A DNA stretch of 64,000 nucleotides from Allosphingosinicella sp042666435 (lineage in GTDB: Bacteria > Pseudomonadota > Alphaproteobacteria > Sphingomonadales > Sphingomonadaceae): contig NZ_JBHTDC010000001.1 of assembly GCF_042666435.1 (NCBI RefSeq), positions 558,001-622,000 on the forward strand, in the 5' to 3' direction. Below are positions 34,356 to 43,197 of the stretch, piece after piece; positions within the stretch are counted from its first letter, which is position 1; every line of letters starts with the position of its first letter. Below the pieces are notes generated by a model. That model did not search any database. It saw nothing but the letters and a program-made list of their open reading frames with translations, and was not told the origin of the DNA. The position numbers and the translations under genes are program-made.

Positions 34356-35327
34356 ATGTTTCCGATGATGATGATGGCGGCAGGGCTTCTGGGCACGCTG
34401 GCGCTCGTCTATTTCGCCGTCGCCGGCCCGTCGCCCGCCAAGGCGCGGATACGCCGTCTGGAAAGCGTGCGGGAACGCCACAGCAAATCGTCCGAAATCG
34501 CCGCCCAGGCCCAGATGAAGAAGCTGCTGTCGGGCGTCCGCCAGACGAAGATGGACGGGTTCGCCCAGCGCTTCCTCCCCAACCCCGCCTTGCTCCGCCG
34601 GCGCATCCAGCAGACCGGCAAGCCCTGGTCCATCGGCCAGTATCTGATCGCCTCGATCGCGCTCGTGCTCGTGACGGCGCTGTTGCTCACCCTGCGGGGC
34701 GCGCCGCTCTTTCTGGCCATCTTCGTCGGCCTGTTCGTCGGCGTCGGGCTGCCGCATTTCGTGATCGGCAAGCTCATCAAGCGCCGCATCAACCAGTTCA
34801 ACGCCCGCTTCCCCGACGCCATCGAGCTGATGGTGCGCGGCCTTCGCTCCGGCCTTCCCATTTCCGAGACGATCGGCGTCGTCGCCAGCGAGGTGCAGGG
34901 ACCGATCGGAGTCGAGTTCCAGGCGGTGTCGGACAAGATGAAGATCGGCCGCACGATGGAGGCGGCGCTGCAGGACACGGCCGACCGATTGGGCACGCCG
35001 GAATTCCAGTTCTTCGTCATCACGCTCGCCATCCAGCGCGAGACCGGCGGCAATCTCGCCGAGACCCTCGCCAACCTCGCCGACGTGCTGAGGAAGCGCG
35101 CCCAGATGAAGCTCAAGATCCGGGCCATGTCGTCCGAATCCAAGGCTTCGGCCTACATTATCGGCTCGCTGCCCTTCATCGTCTTCGGCCTCATCTACTT
35201 CATCAACCCCAGCTACATGGGCGACTTCTTCGTCGACGAGCGGCTGATCGTCGCCGGCCTCGGCGGGCTGGTGTGGATGGGCATCGGGGCGATGATCATG
35301 GCCAAGATGGTCAATTTCGAGATTTGA
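34356..35327 (+). CDS. tadB: Tad pilus inner-membrane platform protein TadB
   Basis: 323 aa with a type II secretion F domain: RFPDAIELMVRGLRSGLP, ETIGVVASEVQGPIG and LAIQRETGGNLAETLANL. Hydrophobic segments lie near residues 5-25, 95-135 and in the last 60 residues. It forms the platform through which the pilus ATPase drives assembly. It follows cpaE by 56 nt, in the place where cpaF would normally come first. Confidence 0.94.
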   Translation: MFPMMMMAAGLLGTLALVYFAVAGPSPAKARIRRLESVRERHSKSSEIAAQAQMKKLLSGVRQTKMDGFAQRFLPNPALLRRRIQQTGKPWSIGQYLIASIALVLVTALLLTLRGAPLFLAIFVGLFVGVGLPHFVIGKLIKRRINQFNARFPDAIELMVRGLRSGLPISETIGVVASEVQGPIGVEFQAVSDKMKIGRTMEAALQDTADRLGTPEFQFFVITLAIQRETGGNLAETLANLADVLRKRAQMKLKIRAMSSESKASAYIIGSLPFIVFGLIYFINPSYMGDFFVDERLIVAGLGGLVWMGIGAMIMAKMVNFEI

Positions 35328-35343
35328 GGAACGAGGCTTAGAC

Positions 35344-36342
35344 ATGGCACCTCCTTCGGCCTCCCCGACCATCCTCGGCGTCGACATCTTCATGGTGGCG
35401 ACGGTGATGGCCGCTGTCGCGACCTTCGCCGTGCTCGTCGCCATCTACGCCGCGACCACCGTCCGCGATCCGATGGCGAAGAGGGTGCGGGCGCTCAACG
35501 AGCGCCGCGAGCAGTTGAAGGCCGGCATCGTCGCCTCGACCTCCAGGCGCCGCAAGAAGATCAGCAATCGCAACGAAGCGGCAGACAAGGTCCGCAACCT
35601 GCTCGGCTCGCTGAAGATGCTCCAGGACGAGCAGGTCGAGAAGGCGCAGATCAAGCTGATGCAGGCCGGCATCCGCTCCAAGGACCTCGCCTTCGTCGTC
35701 ATCTTCGCCCGCTTCGTGCTGCCGGTGGTGGTCGGCACGATCGCGATTCTCGGCATCTACGTCTTCGACTGGTTTCCCGAATGGGGCGCGCTCAAGAAAT
35801 ATGGCGCCTGCGCCGGCGCGCTGATCGGCAGCTACAAGGCGCCCGACATCTGGCTCAAGAACAAGATCAGCAAGCGCACCGCGGCGATCCGCAAGGGCCT
35901 GCCGGACGCGCTCGACCTGCTGGTCATCTGCGCCGAGGCCGGCCTCACCGTCGACGCCGGCTTCAACCGCGTCGCCCGCGAGCTCGGCAAGGCCTATCCG
36001 GAGCTCGGCGACGAATTCGCCTTGACCTCGATCGAGCTGGGCTTCCTCACCGACCGCCGCTCGGCCTTCGAGAATCTCGCCATGCGCATCGATCTCGAAT
36101 CGATCCGCGGCGTCGTCACCACCATGGTCCAGACCGAGAAATACGGCACGCCGCTGGCAAGCGCGCTGCGCGTCCTCTCCGCCGAATTCCGCAACGAGCG
36201 GATGATGCGCGCCGAGGAGAAAGCGGCGCGGCTGCCGGCAATCATGACGGTGCCGCTGATCCTGTTCATCCTGCCGGTTCTGTTCATCGTCATCCTTGGG
36301 CCCGCGGCCTGCTCGATCTCCGACAATCTGATGAAGGGTTAG
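35344..36342 (+). CDS. tadC: Tad pilus inner-membrane platform protein TadC
   Basis: 332 aa, partner of TadB with its own F domain: KGLPDALDLLVICAEAGL, RVARELGKAYPELGDEF and TMVQTEKYGTPLASALRV. Membrane segments flank the domain, and the C-terminal one reads VPLILFILPVLFIVILGP. It lies 16 nt after tadB and ends the recognisable pilus genes in this window. Confidence 0.94.
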   Translation: MAPPSASPTILGVDIFMVATVMAAVATFAVLVAIYAATTVRDPMAKRVRALNERREQLKAGIVASTSRRRKKISNRNEAADKVRNLLGSLKMLQDEQVEKAQIKLMQAGIRSKDLAFVVIFARFVLPVVVGTIAILGIYVFDWFPEWGALKKYGACAGALIGSYKAPDIWLKNKISKRTAAIRKGLPDALDLLVICAEAGLTVDAGFNRVARELGKAYPELGDEFALTSIELGFLTDRRSAFENLAMRIDLESIRGVVTTMVQTEKYGTPLASALRVLSAEFRNERMMRAEEKAARLPAIMTVPLILFILPVLFIVILGPAACSISDNLMKG

Positions 36343-36404
36343 TCCGGAGGCGGAACAACCGCCGCCCCTCGCCGATTGTATCCGAAACGATATAGGAGCG
36401 AGCG

Positions 36405-36644
36405 ATGGACCCCTTTACCCTTGACCAGTGGGTGATGACGATATTGGCCTTCATCCTGGGGCTTGTCCTCGGAGGCTATCTCTTCGCCAGCACCAAGTGG
36501 AAGCGGCGCTACCGCGACGAGGCGCGCCGCACCGCCGAACTGGAAACCGAGAACAAGCGGCTGCACAGGGAAGCGGGCGAGATGGAATCGCTGCGCCATG
36601 CGGCGGTGAAACACCCGGTGGACCGCGACCGGACGACGCTTTGA
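36405..36644 (+). CDS. Small membrane protein with coiled coil
   Basis: 79 aa. Residues 8-28 form a membrane helix (WVMTILAFILGLVLGGYLF). A charged helix follows with heptad-like spacing (ARRTAELETENKRLHREAGE). Family not recognised. It follows tadC on the same strand after 62 nt, with GGAG about 8 nt before the ATG, so co-transcription with the pilus genes is possible but unproven. Confidence 0.65.
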   Translation: MDPFTLDQWVMTILAFILGLVLGGYLFASTKWKRRYRDEARRTAELETENKRLHREAGEMESLRHAAVKHPVDRDRTTL

Positions 36645-36655
36645 TCTCCGGTCCC

Positions 36656-36680
36656 CTCATCCTGAGGAGGGGCTGAGCGA
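36656..36680. repeat. Half copy of the ctcatcctgaggag repeat
   Basis: Only the outer 25 nt of one arm is present, ending 8 nt before the ppdK stop. The opposite arm is missing. It may be a decayed remnant of a full element. Confidence 0.7.
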
Positions 36681-36687
36681 TTGGGAC

Positions 36688-39348
36688 TCACGGCCTCAGC
36701 GCGGCCTGGGCCGCCGCCAGACGCGCGATCGGGACGCGGTAGGGCGAGGCGCTGACGTAATCGAGGCCGGTCTTCTCGCAGAAAGCGATCGAGGTGGGAT
36801 CGCCGCCATGTTCGCCGCAAATGCCGAGCTTGAGGCCCGGCACGGCCGCTTTGCCCCGCTCCGCCGCCAGCGCGATCAGCTCGCCCACGCCTTCCTCGTC
36901 GATGCTGACGAACGGGTCGCGGGCGTAAATGCCCTTTTCGACATAGGTGGTGAGGAAGCGGCCGGCATCGTCGCGGCTGACGCCCAATGTGGTCTGGGTG
37001 AGGTCGTTGGTGCCGAAGCTGAAGAACTCGGCTTCCTCGGCTATCGATCCGGCCTGGAGCGCGGCGCGGGGAAGCTCGATCATCGTGCCGACCAGATAGT
37101 CGACGGAGGCCCCCTGCTCGTCGAACACCGCCTTGGCAGTGCGCTCGATCAGCCGGCGGATGATCGCCAATTCCGCTTTGGTGCCGACCAGCGGGACCAT
37201 GACCTCGGGGATCGGCGCGTCGCCGCTCTCCTTCGCGACCGCGACGGCGGCCTCGAAGATCGCACGCGCCTGCATCTCGTAGATTTCGGGATAGGTGATG
37301 CCGAGCCGGCAGCCGCGATGGCCGAGCATGGGGTTGAACTCGTGCAGCTCCGACACGCGGCGCTTGAGCACATCGACGGTGGTTCCGGCGGCCTCGGCGA
37401 CGGCGGCGAACTCCTCCTCGCTGTGCGGCAGGAATTCGTGGAGCGGCGGATCGAGCAGGCGGATGGTGACGGGCAGGCCCGCCATGATCCGGAAAATCTC
37501 CTCGAAATCGCTACGCTGGGCGGGGAGCAGCCGGGCGAGCGCGGCACGCCTGCCCTTTTCGTCCTCCGCGAGGATCATCTGCCGCACGTTGCTGATCCGC
37601 TCGGCGTCGAAGAACATATGCTCGGTGCGGCAAAGGCCAATGCCCTCGGCGCCGAATTCGCGCGCGACGCGGCAATCGCCGGGCGTCTCGGCATTGGCAC
37701 GGACCTTCATGCGGCGCGCCTTGTCCGCCCATTCCATGAGGGTGCCGAAATCGCCGCTGAGCTCGGGCTGGACGGTGGCGACCGCGCCGAGCATCACCTC
37801 GCCGGTCGCGCCGTCGAGGGTGACGATGTCGCCTTCCCTCACCTCGCGCCCGCCGACCCGCATCAGCCGCGCCTTCGGATCGATCGCCAGGCCGCTCGCG
37901 CCGCTGACGCACGGCCGGCCCATGCCGCGCGCGACCACCGCCGCGTGGCTGGTCATGCCGCCGCGCGCGGTGAGGATGCCTTTCGCCGCATGCATCCCGT
38001 GAATGTCCTCGGGGCTGGTCTCGGTGCGGATCAGGATGACCGGCTCGTTCATCGCGGCGAAGCGCTCGGCCGTGTCGGCGTCGAACACGGCCTGGCCGCA
38101 GGCCGCGCCCGGCGACGCCGGCAGGCCCTTGGCGATGACCTCGCGCGCCGCCGCCGGGTCCAGGGTCGGGTGGAGCAATTGATCGAGCGCCGCCGGATCG
38201 ACCCGAAGCACCGCTTCCTCCTCGCCGATCAGGCCGTCCGCCGCCATTTCCACGGCGATCCTGAGCGCGGCCTTGGCGGTGCGCTTGCCCGAACGCGTCT
38301 GGAGCATCCAGAGTGTGCCGCGCTCGACGGTGAACTCGATGTCCTGCATGTCGCGATAATGCATTTCGAGCAGGTCGAACACGTGCGCCAGCTCGGCATA
38401 GACGTCCGGCATCGATTCTTCCATCGACAGCGGCTTCGCCCCCGCTTTCTCGCGGGCGGCGCGGGTCAGATATTGGGGGGTGCGGATGCCGGCGACGACA
38501 TCCTCGCCTTGGGCGTTGATCAGGTACTCGCCATAATAAGCGCGCTCGCCCGTCGCCGGATCGCGGGTGAAGGCGACGCCGGTGGCGGACGTGTCGCCCA
38601 TATTGCCGAATACCATCGCCTGGACGTTGACCGCCGTGCCCCAATCGCCCGGGATGGAGTTCAAGCGGCGGTAAACCTTGGCGCGCTCCGACTGCCAGGA
38701 GCCGAACACGGCGCCGACCGCGCCCCAGAGCTGGTCGTGGACGTCCTGCGGGAAGGGTTTGCCCCAAGTTTCCTCGACCAGCTCCTTGTAGCGGCCGACA
38801 AGCGCCTCCCATTCGGCGGCTTCCAGATCGGTGTCGAGGTGGACGCCCTTGTCCTCCTTGGCGATCTCCAGCGCTTCCTCGAAGGCGCCATGGTCGAGGC
38901 CGAGGACGACGTCGGCATACATCTGGATGAAGCGGCGGTAGCTGTCCCAGGCGAAGCGGGCGTCTCCGGATGCGGCGGCGAGGCCCTCCACCGTTTCGTC
39001 GTTGAGGCCGAGGTTCAGCACCGTGTCCATCATGCCGGGCATCGAGACGCGGGCGCCGGAGCGGACCGACACGAGCAGCGGGTCGGCCGCGTCGCCGAAG
39101 CTCTTGCCGGTGATCGCCTCGATATGGGCGATGCCGTCCGCCACCTCGGCGCGCAGGCTGTCGGGGAAGGCCTCCCCTTCCGCATAATAACGGGCGCACA
39201 TTTCGGTCGAGAGGGTGAAGCCGGGCGGCACCGGCAGCCCGATCGACGCCATTTCGGCGAGGTTCGCGCCCTTGCCGCCGAGCAGGTTGCGGTCCCCGGC
39301 TTTCCCCTCGGAGGCGCCGCCGCCGAACCGATAGACGTAGCGAGCCAT
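36688..39348 (-). CDS. ppdK: Pyruvate, phosphate dikinase
   Basis: Interconverts pyruvate + ATP + phosphate and PEP + AMP + pyrophosphate. It is 886 aa, full length. The N-terminal ATP-grasp region opens GGKGANLAEMASIGLPVPPG. The central phosphohistidine lies in GGMTSHAAVVARGMGRPCV near residue 455. The C-terminal PEP/pyruvate barrel has GTNDLTQTTLG and the catalytic cysteine in GICGEHGGDP. It lies directly downstream of glyS (53 nt), an arrangement common in alphaproteobacteria. Confidence 0.97.
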   Translation of the reverse strand: MARYVYRFGGGASEGKAGDRNLLGGKGANLAEMASIGLPVPPGFTLSTEMCARYYAEGEAFPDSLRAEVADGIAHIEAITGKSFGDAADPLLVSVRSGARVSMPGMMDTVLNLGLNDETVEGLAAASGDARFAWDSYRRFIQMYADVVLGLDHGAFEEALEIAKEDKGVHLDTDLEAAEWEALVGRYKELVEETWGKPFPQDVHDQLWGAVGAVFGSWQSERAKVYRRLNSIPGDWGTAVNVQAMVFGNMGDTSATGVAFTRDPATGERAYYGEYLINAQGEDVVAGIRTPQYLTRAAREKAGAKPLSMEESMPDVYAELAHVFDLLEMHYRDMQDIEFTVERGTLWMLQTRSGKRTAKAALRIAVEMAADGLIGEEEAVLRVDPAALDQLLHPTLDPAAAREVIAKGLPASPGAACGQAVFDADTAERFAAMNEPVILIRTETSPEDIHGMHAAKGILTARGGMTSHAAVVARGMGRPCVSGASGLAIDPKARLMRVGGREVREGDIVTLDGATGEVMLGAVATVQPELSGDFGTLMEWADKARRMKVRANAETPGDCRVAREFGAEGIGLCRTEHMFFDAERISNVRQMILAEDEKGRRAALARLLPAQRSDFEEIFRIMAGLPVTIRLLDPPLHEFLPHSEEEFAAVAEAAGTTVDVLKRRVSELHEFNPMLGHRGCRLGITYPEIYEMQARAIFEAAVAVAKESGDAPIPEVMVPLVGTKAELAIIRRLIERTAKAVFDEQGASVDYLVGTMIELPRAALQAGSIAEEAEFFSFGTNDLTQTTLGVSRDDAGRFLTTYVEKGIYARDPFVSIDEEGVGELIALAAERGKAAVPGLKLGICGEHGGDPTSIAFCEKTGLDYVSASPYRVPIARLAAAQAALRP

Positions 39349-39401
39349 TCAATTTCGCCCTTCAATGGTCCCAATGTTCGCGGTCGCCATGGGGATGCGC
39401 G

Positions 39402-41936
39402 TCACCCCTCGATCCGCGAGAAATCGGCGACCGCATGGACCGCCTCGCGGAAGCGGCCCAGGAGATCGAGACGGGCCTCGCGCTTGCCGGGATCGGGATC
39501 ATTCACGGTCACCTTGTCAAAGAAACGGTCGATCGGCTCGCGGAGGGATGCGAGCGCGGCCATCGCCCCCTCGAAATCCTCCGCCTCCACGGCGGCGCGG
39601 GCCTTGGGCTCGGCCGAGTCGAGCGCGGCGATGAGGGCAGCTTCCTCGGATTCGGGCGTGTAGGAAAGCTCTTTTCCCTCTCCCTTGGGGGAGAGGGTAG
39701 GGTGAGGGGGTTCGGCGTCAGAAGGTTCACTCGGAGTCAGAACCCCCTCACCCCGACCCTCTCCCCGCCGGGGAGAGGGGGAAAAGCCCTCCTTCCTGAG
39801 GATGTTGGCGGCGCGCTTGTAGCCGGCGAGGAGGTCGGTCCCTTCCGGCGTCTCGACGAACGCCTGCAGCGCCTTCACCCGCGCGAGCAGGCGGACGAGA
39901 TCGTCCTCGCCGCCGAGGGCGAAGACGGCATCGATCAGGTCGTGGCGGACCCCGGCCTCGCGCTGCTGGACTTTGAGGCGGTCGGCGAAGAAGTCGAGCG
40001 CATCGACAACAGTGCCCTTGAGTTGAGTAAGTGACTTTACCTTCGGTTCCCGTTGAGTGCCGGGCAAAGAACGGAGTTCGCGGTCGCTGACCGCCTCTAA
40101 ATTCAAACGCTTCTCGATAATCTCGACAGCAGCCAGGGCGTCCTTCTCCGTAAACCGAATGACGGCTCGCGCCCCCCCCCTAAGCAATAAACTTGTGAGC
40201 TGAATACGAAGACCATTCTCCACGACTAGCGCGATTATGGCCAGGGCTGCTCGCCGGAGAGCGAAAGGATCTCTCGACCCCGACGGTTTCTCGCCGATTG
40301 CAAAAAATGCTGCGATCGTATCCAGCTTGTCCGCCAGGCTCACCGCCACCGTCACCGGGGCGGCGGGCACCTCGTCGCCCTGCCCCACCGGCTTGTAATG
40401 GTCGCTTATGGCGTCGGCGATGGGGGCGGGGTGGCTCTGGGCGCGGGCGAGGTAGCCGCCGATGAGGCCCTGAAGCTCGGGAAACTCGCCGACCATGCCG
40501 GTGACGAGATCGGCCTTGCACAAGCGGGCGGCGGTTTCGGCTTGGCCTGGAAGGGATGAGACATACCCGTTCGTCCCGAGCGAAGTCGAGGGACCCCGCC
40601 GAGCGGAGCCGAGGCCCTCTGTTTCACTATTCTCGCCTTCGCTCGAAAGGGTGTCTCGACTTCGCTCGACACGAACGGATTCCGCTTTCCCTTCGCCTCC
40701 TACTATCCCCTCCTCCACCAGCCACCGCGCCAGCTTCGCCACCCGCTCCACCTTGTCGGCGACGGTGCCGAGCTTTTCGTGGAAGACGATTGACCCAAGC
40801 TTTTTCGCCTGCTCCTCCAGCGGGACCTTCAAGTCCTGCTCCCAGAAGAATTTGGCGTCCGACAGGCGGGCGGAGAGGACGCGTTCGTTGCCGGCGACGA
40901 TCGCGGTGCCGCCGTCCGACGCCTCGATATTGGCGACGCAGATGAAATTGGGCGCGAGCTGATCCTCCCCGTCGAGGGGAGGGGGACCGTTCGGCGAAGC
41001 CGAATGGTGGAGGGGTGCGGGCGTTTCCGGAGAGGCCGACACCCCTCCGTCAGCCCTCCGGGCTGCCACCTCCCCTCGAAGGGGAGGATTTACGCAGGCG
41101 AAATATTTCTGGTTGGTGCGCATGGTGAGCTGGATCACCTCGCGCGGGACTTCGAGGAAGGCGGGGTCGAAGCTGCCGAGCAAAGGCACGGGCCATTCGG
41201 TGAGGCCGGCATTTTCGACCACCAGCCCCTCGTCCGGCACGACCACCAGCCCGGCGGCCGCGGCCGCCTTGGCGGCGCCGTCGCGGATGATCGACTGGCG
41301 CTCGGCGGGGTCGATGAGAACGTGGCAGGCGCGCAATTTCTCGGCATAATCGTGGGCGCCGCCGATGGTGATGATGCCGGGATGGTGGAAGCGGTGGCCG
41401 ACGGTGGCGGCGCCCGATTTGATGCCGGCGATCTCGAATATGACGATGTCCTCGCCGAACAGGGCGACGATGCCCTGCAGCGGGCGGACCCAGCGGAGGC
41501 TTTCGGTGGAGGCCGAGGCGTCGCCCCAGCGCATCGACTTGGGCCAGGGGAAGGCGCGGATGATTTGGGGGATCGCTTCGGCGAGGACGTCGGCGGTCTT
41601 GCGGCCGGGCTTGTCGATCACCGCGAAGAAGATGCCGTCGCGTTCGACGAGTTGCTCGGGGGCGAGGCCGGTCTTGCGCAGGAACCCTTCGAGGGCCTGC
41701 GGCGGGGCCGAGGAGCGGGGGCCCTTGATCTCTTCGCTAACCGCTTGCGTTTCGGCGGGGAGGCCGCGGGCGATCAGCGCGAGGCGGCGCGGGGTGGCGT
41801 AGGTTTCTATTCCCACCGCCTTGAGGCCGGCGGCGGCGAGTTGCTCGGAGAACAAGCGCGCGAGATCGGCCTGCGCCTTCGCCTGCATCCGCGCGGGAAT
41901 TTCTTCCGAAAGGAGCTCGAGGAGGAAGTCAGACAT
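39402..41936 (-). CDS. glyS: Glycyl-tRNA synthetase beta subunit with in-frame repeat insertions
   Basis: Beta chain of the tetrameric glycyl-tRNA synthetase, which helps bind and edit tRNA-Gly. It is 844 aa, well above the roughly 690-710 usual for the family. The excess comes from translated repeats at residues about 283-325, 420-457 and 718-755, plus an unmatched stretch around 586-630. Family motifs flank every insert: LLSEEIPARMQ, RWVRPLQGIVALFG, TMRTNQKYFAC, KFFWEQDLKVPLEEQ, EFPELQGLIGGYLA and FFADRLKVQQREAG. The frame is intact from start to stop, so the protein is probably made with extra loops. A run of nine C (40172-40180) lies in an AT-richer patch of the gene. Confidence 0.95.
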   Translation of the reverse strand: MSDFLLELLSEEIPARMQAKAQADLARLFSEQLAAAGLKAVGIETYATPRRLALIARGLPAETQAVSEEIKGPRSSAPPQALEGFLRKTGLAPEQLVERDGIFFAVIDKPGRKTADVLAEAIPQIIRAFPWPKSMRWGDASASTESLRWVRPLQGIVALFGEDIVIFEIAGIKSGAATVGHRFHHPGIITIGGAHDYAEKLRACHVLIDPAERQSIIRDGAAKAAAAAGLVVVPDEGLVVENAGLTEWPVPLLGSFDPAFLEVPREVIQLTMRTNQKYFACVNPPLRGEVAARRADGGVSASPETPAPLHHSASPNGPPPLDGEDQLAPNFICVANIEASDGGTAIVAGNERVLSARLSDAKFFWEQDLKVPLEEQAKKLGSIVFHEKLGTVADKVERVAKLARWLVEEGIVGGEGKAESVRVERSRDTLSSEGENSETEGLGSARRGPSTSLGTNGYVSSLPGQAETAARLCKADLVTGMVGEFPELQGLIGGYLARAQSHPAPIADAISDHYKPVGQGDEVPAAPVTVAVSLADKLDTIAAFFAIGEKPSGSRDPFALRRAALAIIALVVENGLRIQLTSLLLRGGARAVIRFTEKDALAAVEIIEKRLNLEAVSDRELRSLPGTQREPKVKSLTQLKGTVVDALDFFADRLKVQQREAGVRHDLIDAVFALGGEDDLVRLLARVKALQAFVETPEGTDLLAGYKRAANILRKEGFSPSPRRGEGRGEGVLTPSEPSDAEPPHPTLSPKGEGKELSYTPESEEAALIAALDSAEPKARAAVEAEDFEGAMAALASLREPIDRFFDKVTVNDPDPGKREARLDLLGRFREAVHAVADFSRIEG
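39672..39785. repeat. Palindromic repeat in glyS (ctctccc family)
   Basis: Arms 39672-39710 and 39743-39785 are built on ccctcaccc and ccctctccc. The coding strand reads SPSPRRGEGRGEG in one arm and PHPTLSPKGEG in the other. It lies in the C-terminal part of glyS, between NILRKEGF and ESEEAALIAAL. No other copy of this family occurs in the window. Confidence 0.88.
40567..40678. repeat. Palindromic repeat in glyS, 48-nt-arm family
   Basis: Arms 40567-40614 and 40631-40678 are inverted copies with a 16-nt spacer, in the same outer/inner order as the intergenic copy at 4625-4725. The coding strand reads SVRVERSRDTLSSEGEN in one arm and GLGSARRGPSTSLGTNG in the other. The VERSRDTL peptide is the same one encoded in the GIY-YIG/TrmJ linker. 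Confidence 0.92.
40962..41089. repeat. Palindromic repeat in glyS (cctccccgtcgagg family)
   Basis: Two mutually complementary regions, 40962-41016 and 41041-41089, each with smaller internal hairpins. Translated residues include NPPLRGEVAARRADGGVS and LHHSASPNGPPPLDGED. It interrupts glyS directly after the conserved YFACV strand and the gene resumes with NFICVANIEA. No other copy occurs in this window. Confidence 0.88.
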
Positions 41937-41967
41937 GGTGCGCGCTCAGGAAGAAAAAGGGTTCACG

Positions 41968-42001
41968 CCCTTCGGCTGCCTTGCAGGCGCCCAGGATAAA
42001 C
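41968..42001. repeat. Short repeat matching the insert at 5241-5276
   Basis: 34 nt starting cccttcggctgcc and ending cccaggataaac, just upstream of the glyS start. The same unit, 36 nt with small differences, interrupts the repeat arm upstream of the GIY-YIG gene. Two copies are enough to call a repeat, but its full extent is unclear. Confidence 0.7.
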
Positions 42002-42046
42002 TTGGCCTTTGGCCAAGACGCGGAAGCGCGAAGGGAAGAAGGGAGT

Positions 42047-42202
42047 TTCACGCGGAGGCGCGGAGAAGAAAGGAGAGGCGCGGAGAAGGACGCTCTGACC
42101 GCGCGAAGCGCCTTCATTTCTTCGAATCGGGACGAAAGGAAGCGCGCTTCGCGCGAATGCCCCCTCCGCGCCTCCTTTTCTTCCCCCGCGCCTCCGCGTG
42201 AA
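42047..42202. repeat. Large inverted repeat between glyQ and glyS
   Basis: Arms near 42047-42090 and 42160-42202 (purine-rich, then pyrimidine-rich, both containing cgcggaggcgcgg or its complement) enclose about 70 nt with a smaller hairpin near 42143-42156. It separates two genes that are normally tightly spaced and probably transcribed together, so the mRNA would carry a very long hairpin there. Confidence 0.8.
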
Positions 42203-42209
42203 CCAATAC

Positions 42210-43127
42210 TCACGCTACCCACCCGTTCTTTTCCATCCAGGCGGTCGCCACGCTCTTCGTCAGGTCGCGCACCCGGCCGATATAGGCCTGGCGTTCGGCG
42301 ACGGAGATGACGCCGCGCGCCTGGAGGGTATTGAAGATGTGGCTGGCCTTGATCGCCTGGTCGTAGGCGGGGAGCGGGAGCTGCTTGTCGACACAGGCGC
42401 GGCATTCCTCGGCGGCGTCCTTGAAGGCGCGGAACAGGGTGTCCGTATTCGCCACCTCGAAATGATAGGCGCTGAACTGCTGCTCGTTGGCCTTGAACAC
42501 GTCGCCATAGGTGACGCCTTCATCGTTGAAGGCGAGGTCGTAGACGCTGTCGACGCCCTGGATATACATTGCGAGGCGTTCGAGGCCGTAGGTCAATTCG
42601 CCCGAGACCGGCTTGCAATCATAGCCGCCAACCTGCTGGAAATAGGTGAACTGCGTCACCTCCATGCCGTCGCACCAGACTTCCCAGCCGAGGCCCCAGG
42701 CGCCCAATGTCGGGCTTTCCCAATCGTCCTCGACGAAGCGAATGTCGTGGAGCAAAGGATCGATGCCGATCGCGGCGAGCGAGCCCAGATAAAGCTGCTG
42801 GAGGTCCGGCGGGCTGGGCTTCAGGATCACCTGATATTGGTAATAAGCGCCCAGGCGGTTGGGATTTTCGCCGTAGCGGCCGTCGGTCGGGCGGCGGCTG
42901 GGCTGGACATAGGCGGCCTTCCACGGGTCCGGCCCCAGCGCGCGCAGGGTGGTGGCGGGGTGGAAGGTGCCGGCGCCCATCTCGACATCATAAGGCTGGA
43001 GGATGACGCAGCCGCGCTCGCTCCAATAATCGTGGAGCGTCAGGATCAGCTTCTGGAAACTTAACGCTTTCGTGCCCAAATCGGCGGCCTTCGCGAGTGC
43101 AATAAATCTGGCGCCGCTTTGGCGCAT
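42210..43127 (-). CDS. glyQ: Glycyl-tRNA synthetase alpha subunit
   Basis: Catalytic chain of the class II glycyl-tRNA synthetase. It is 305 aa from ATG 43127, or 289 aa from TTG 43079, closer to the usual N-terminus SFQKLILTLHDYWSERGC. Motifs include CVILQPYDVEMGAGTFHP, YVQPSRRPTDGRYGENPNR, WEVWCDGMEVTQFTYFQQ and GLERLAMYIQ. The open frame continues upstream without family residues. Followed on the same strand by glyS and ppdK. Confidence 0.95.
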   Translation of the reverse strand: MRQSGARFIALAKAADLGTKALSFQKLILTLHDYWSERGCVILQPYDVEMGAGTFHPATTLRALGPDPWKAAYVQPSRRPTDGRYGENPNRLGAYYQYQVILKPSPPDLQQLYLGSLAAIGIDPLLHDIRFVEDDWESPTLGAWGLGWEVWCDGMEVTQFTYFQQVGGYDCKPVSGELTYGLERLAMYIQGVDSVYDLAFNDEGVTYGDVFKANEQQFSAYHFEVANTDTLFRAFKDAAEECRACVDKQLPLPAYDQAIKASHIFNTLQARGVISVAERQAYIGRVRDLTKSVATAWMEKNGWVA

Positions 43128-43197
43128 GGGCGAAAGGCGGTCAAGCAAGGCCGGGTTCAGGCGGGCCCGGCGACAAGACCGGAATGCGGGAGAGAAT

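Noticed and set aside
36808..39663. Open frame of about 950 codons opposite ppdK
   Set aside because: Antisense shadow of a full-length ppdK with all its catalytic motifs; its own translation shows no family.
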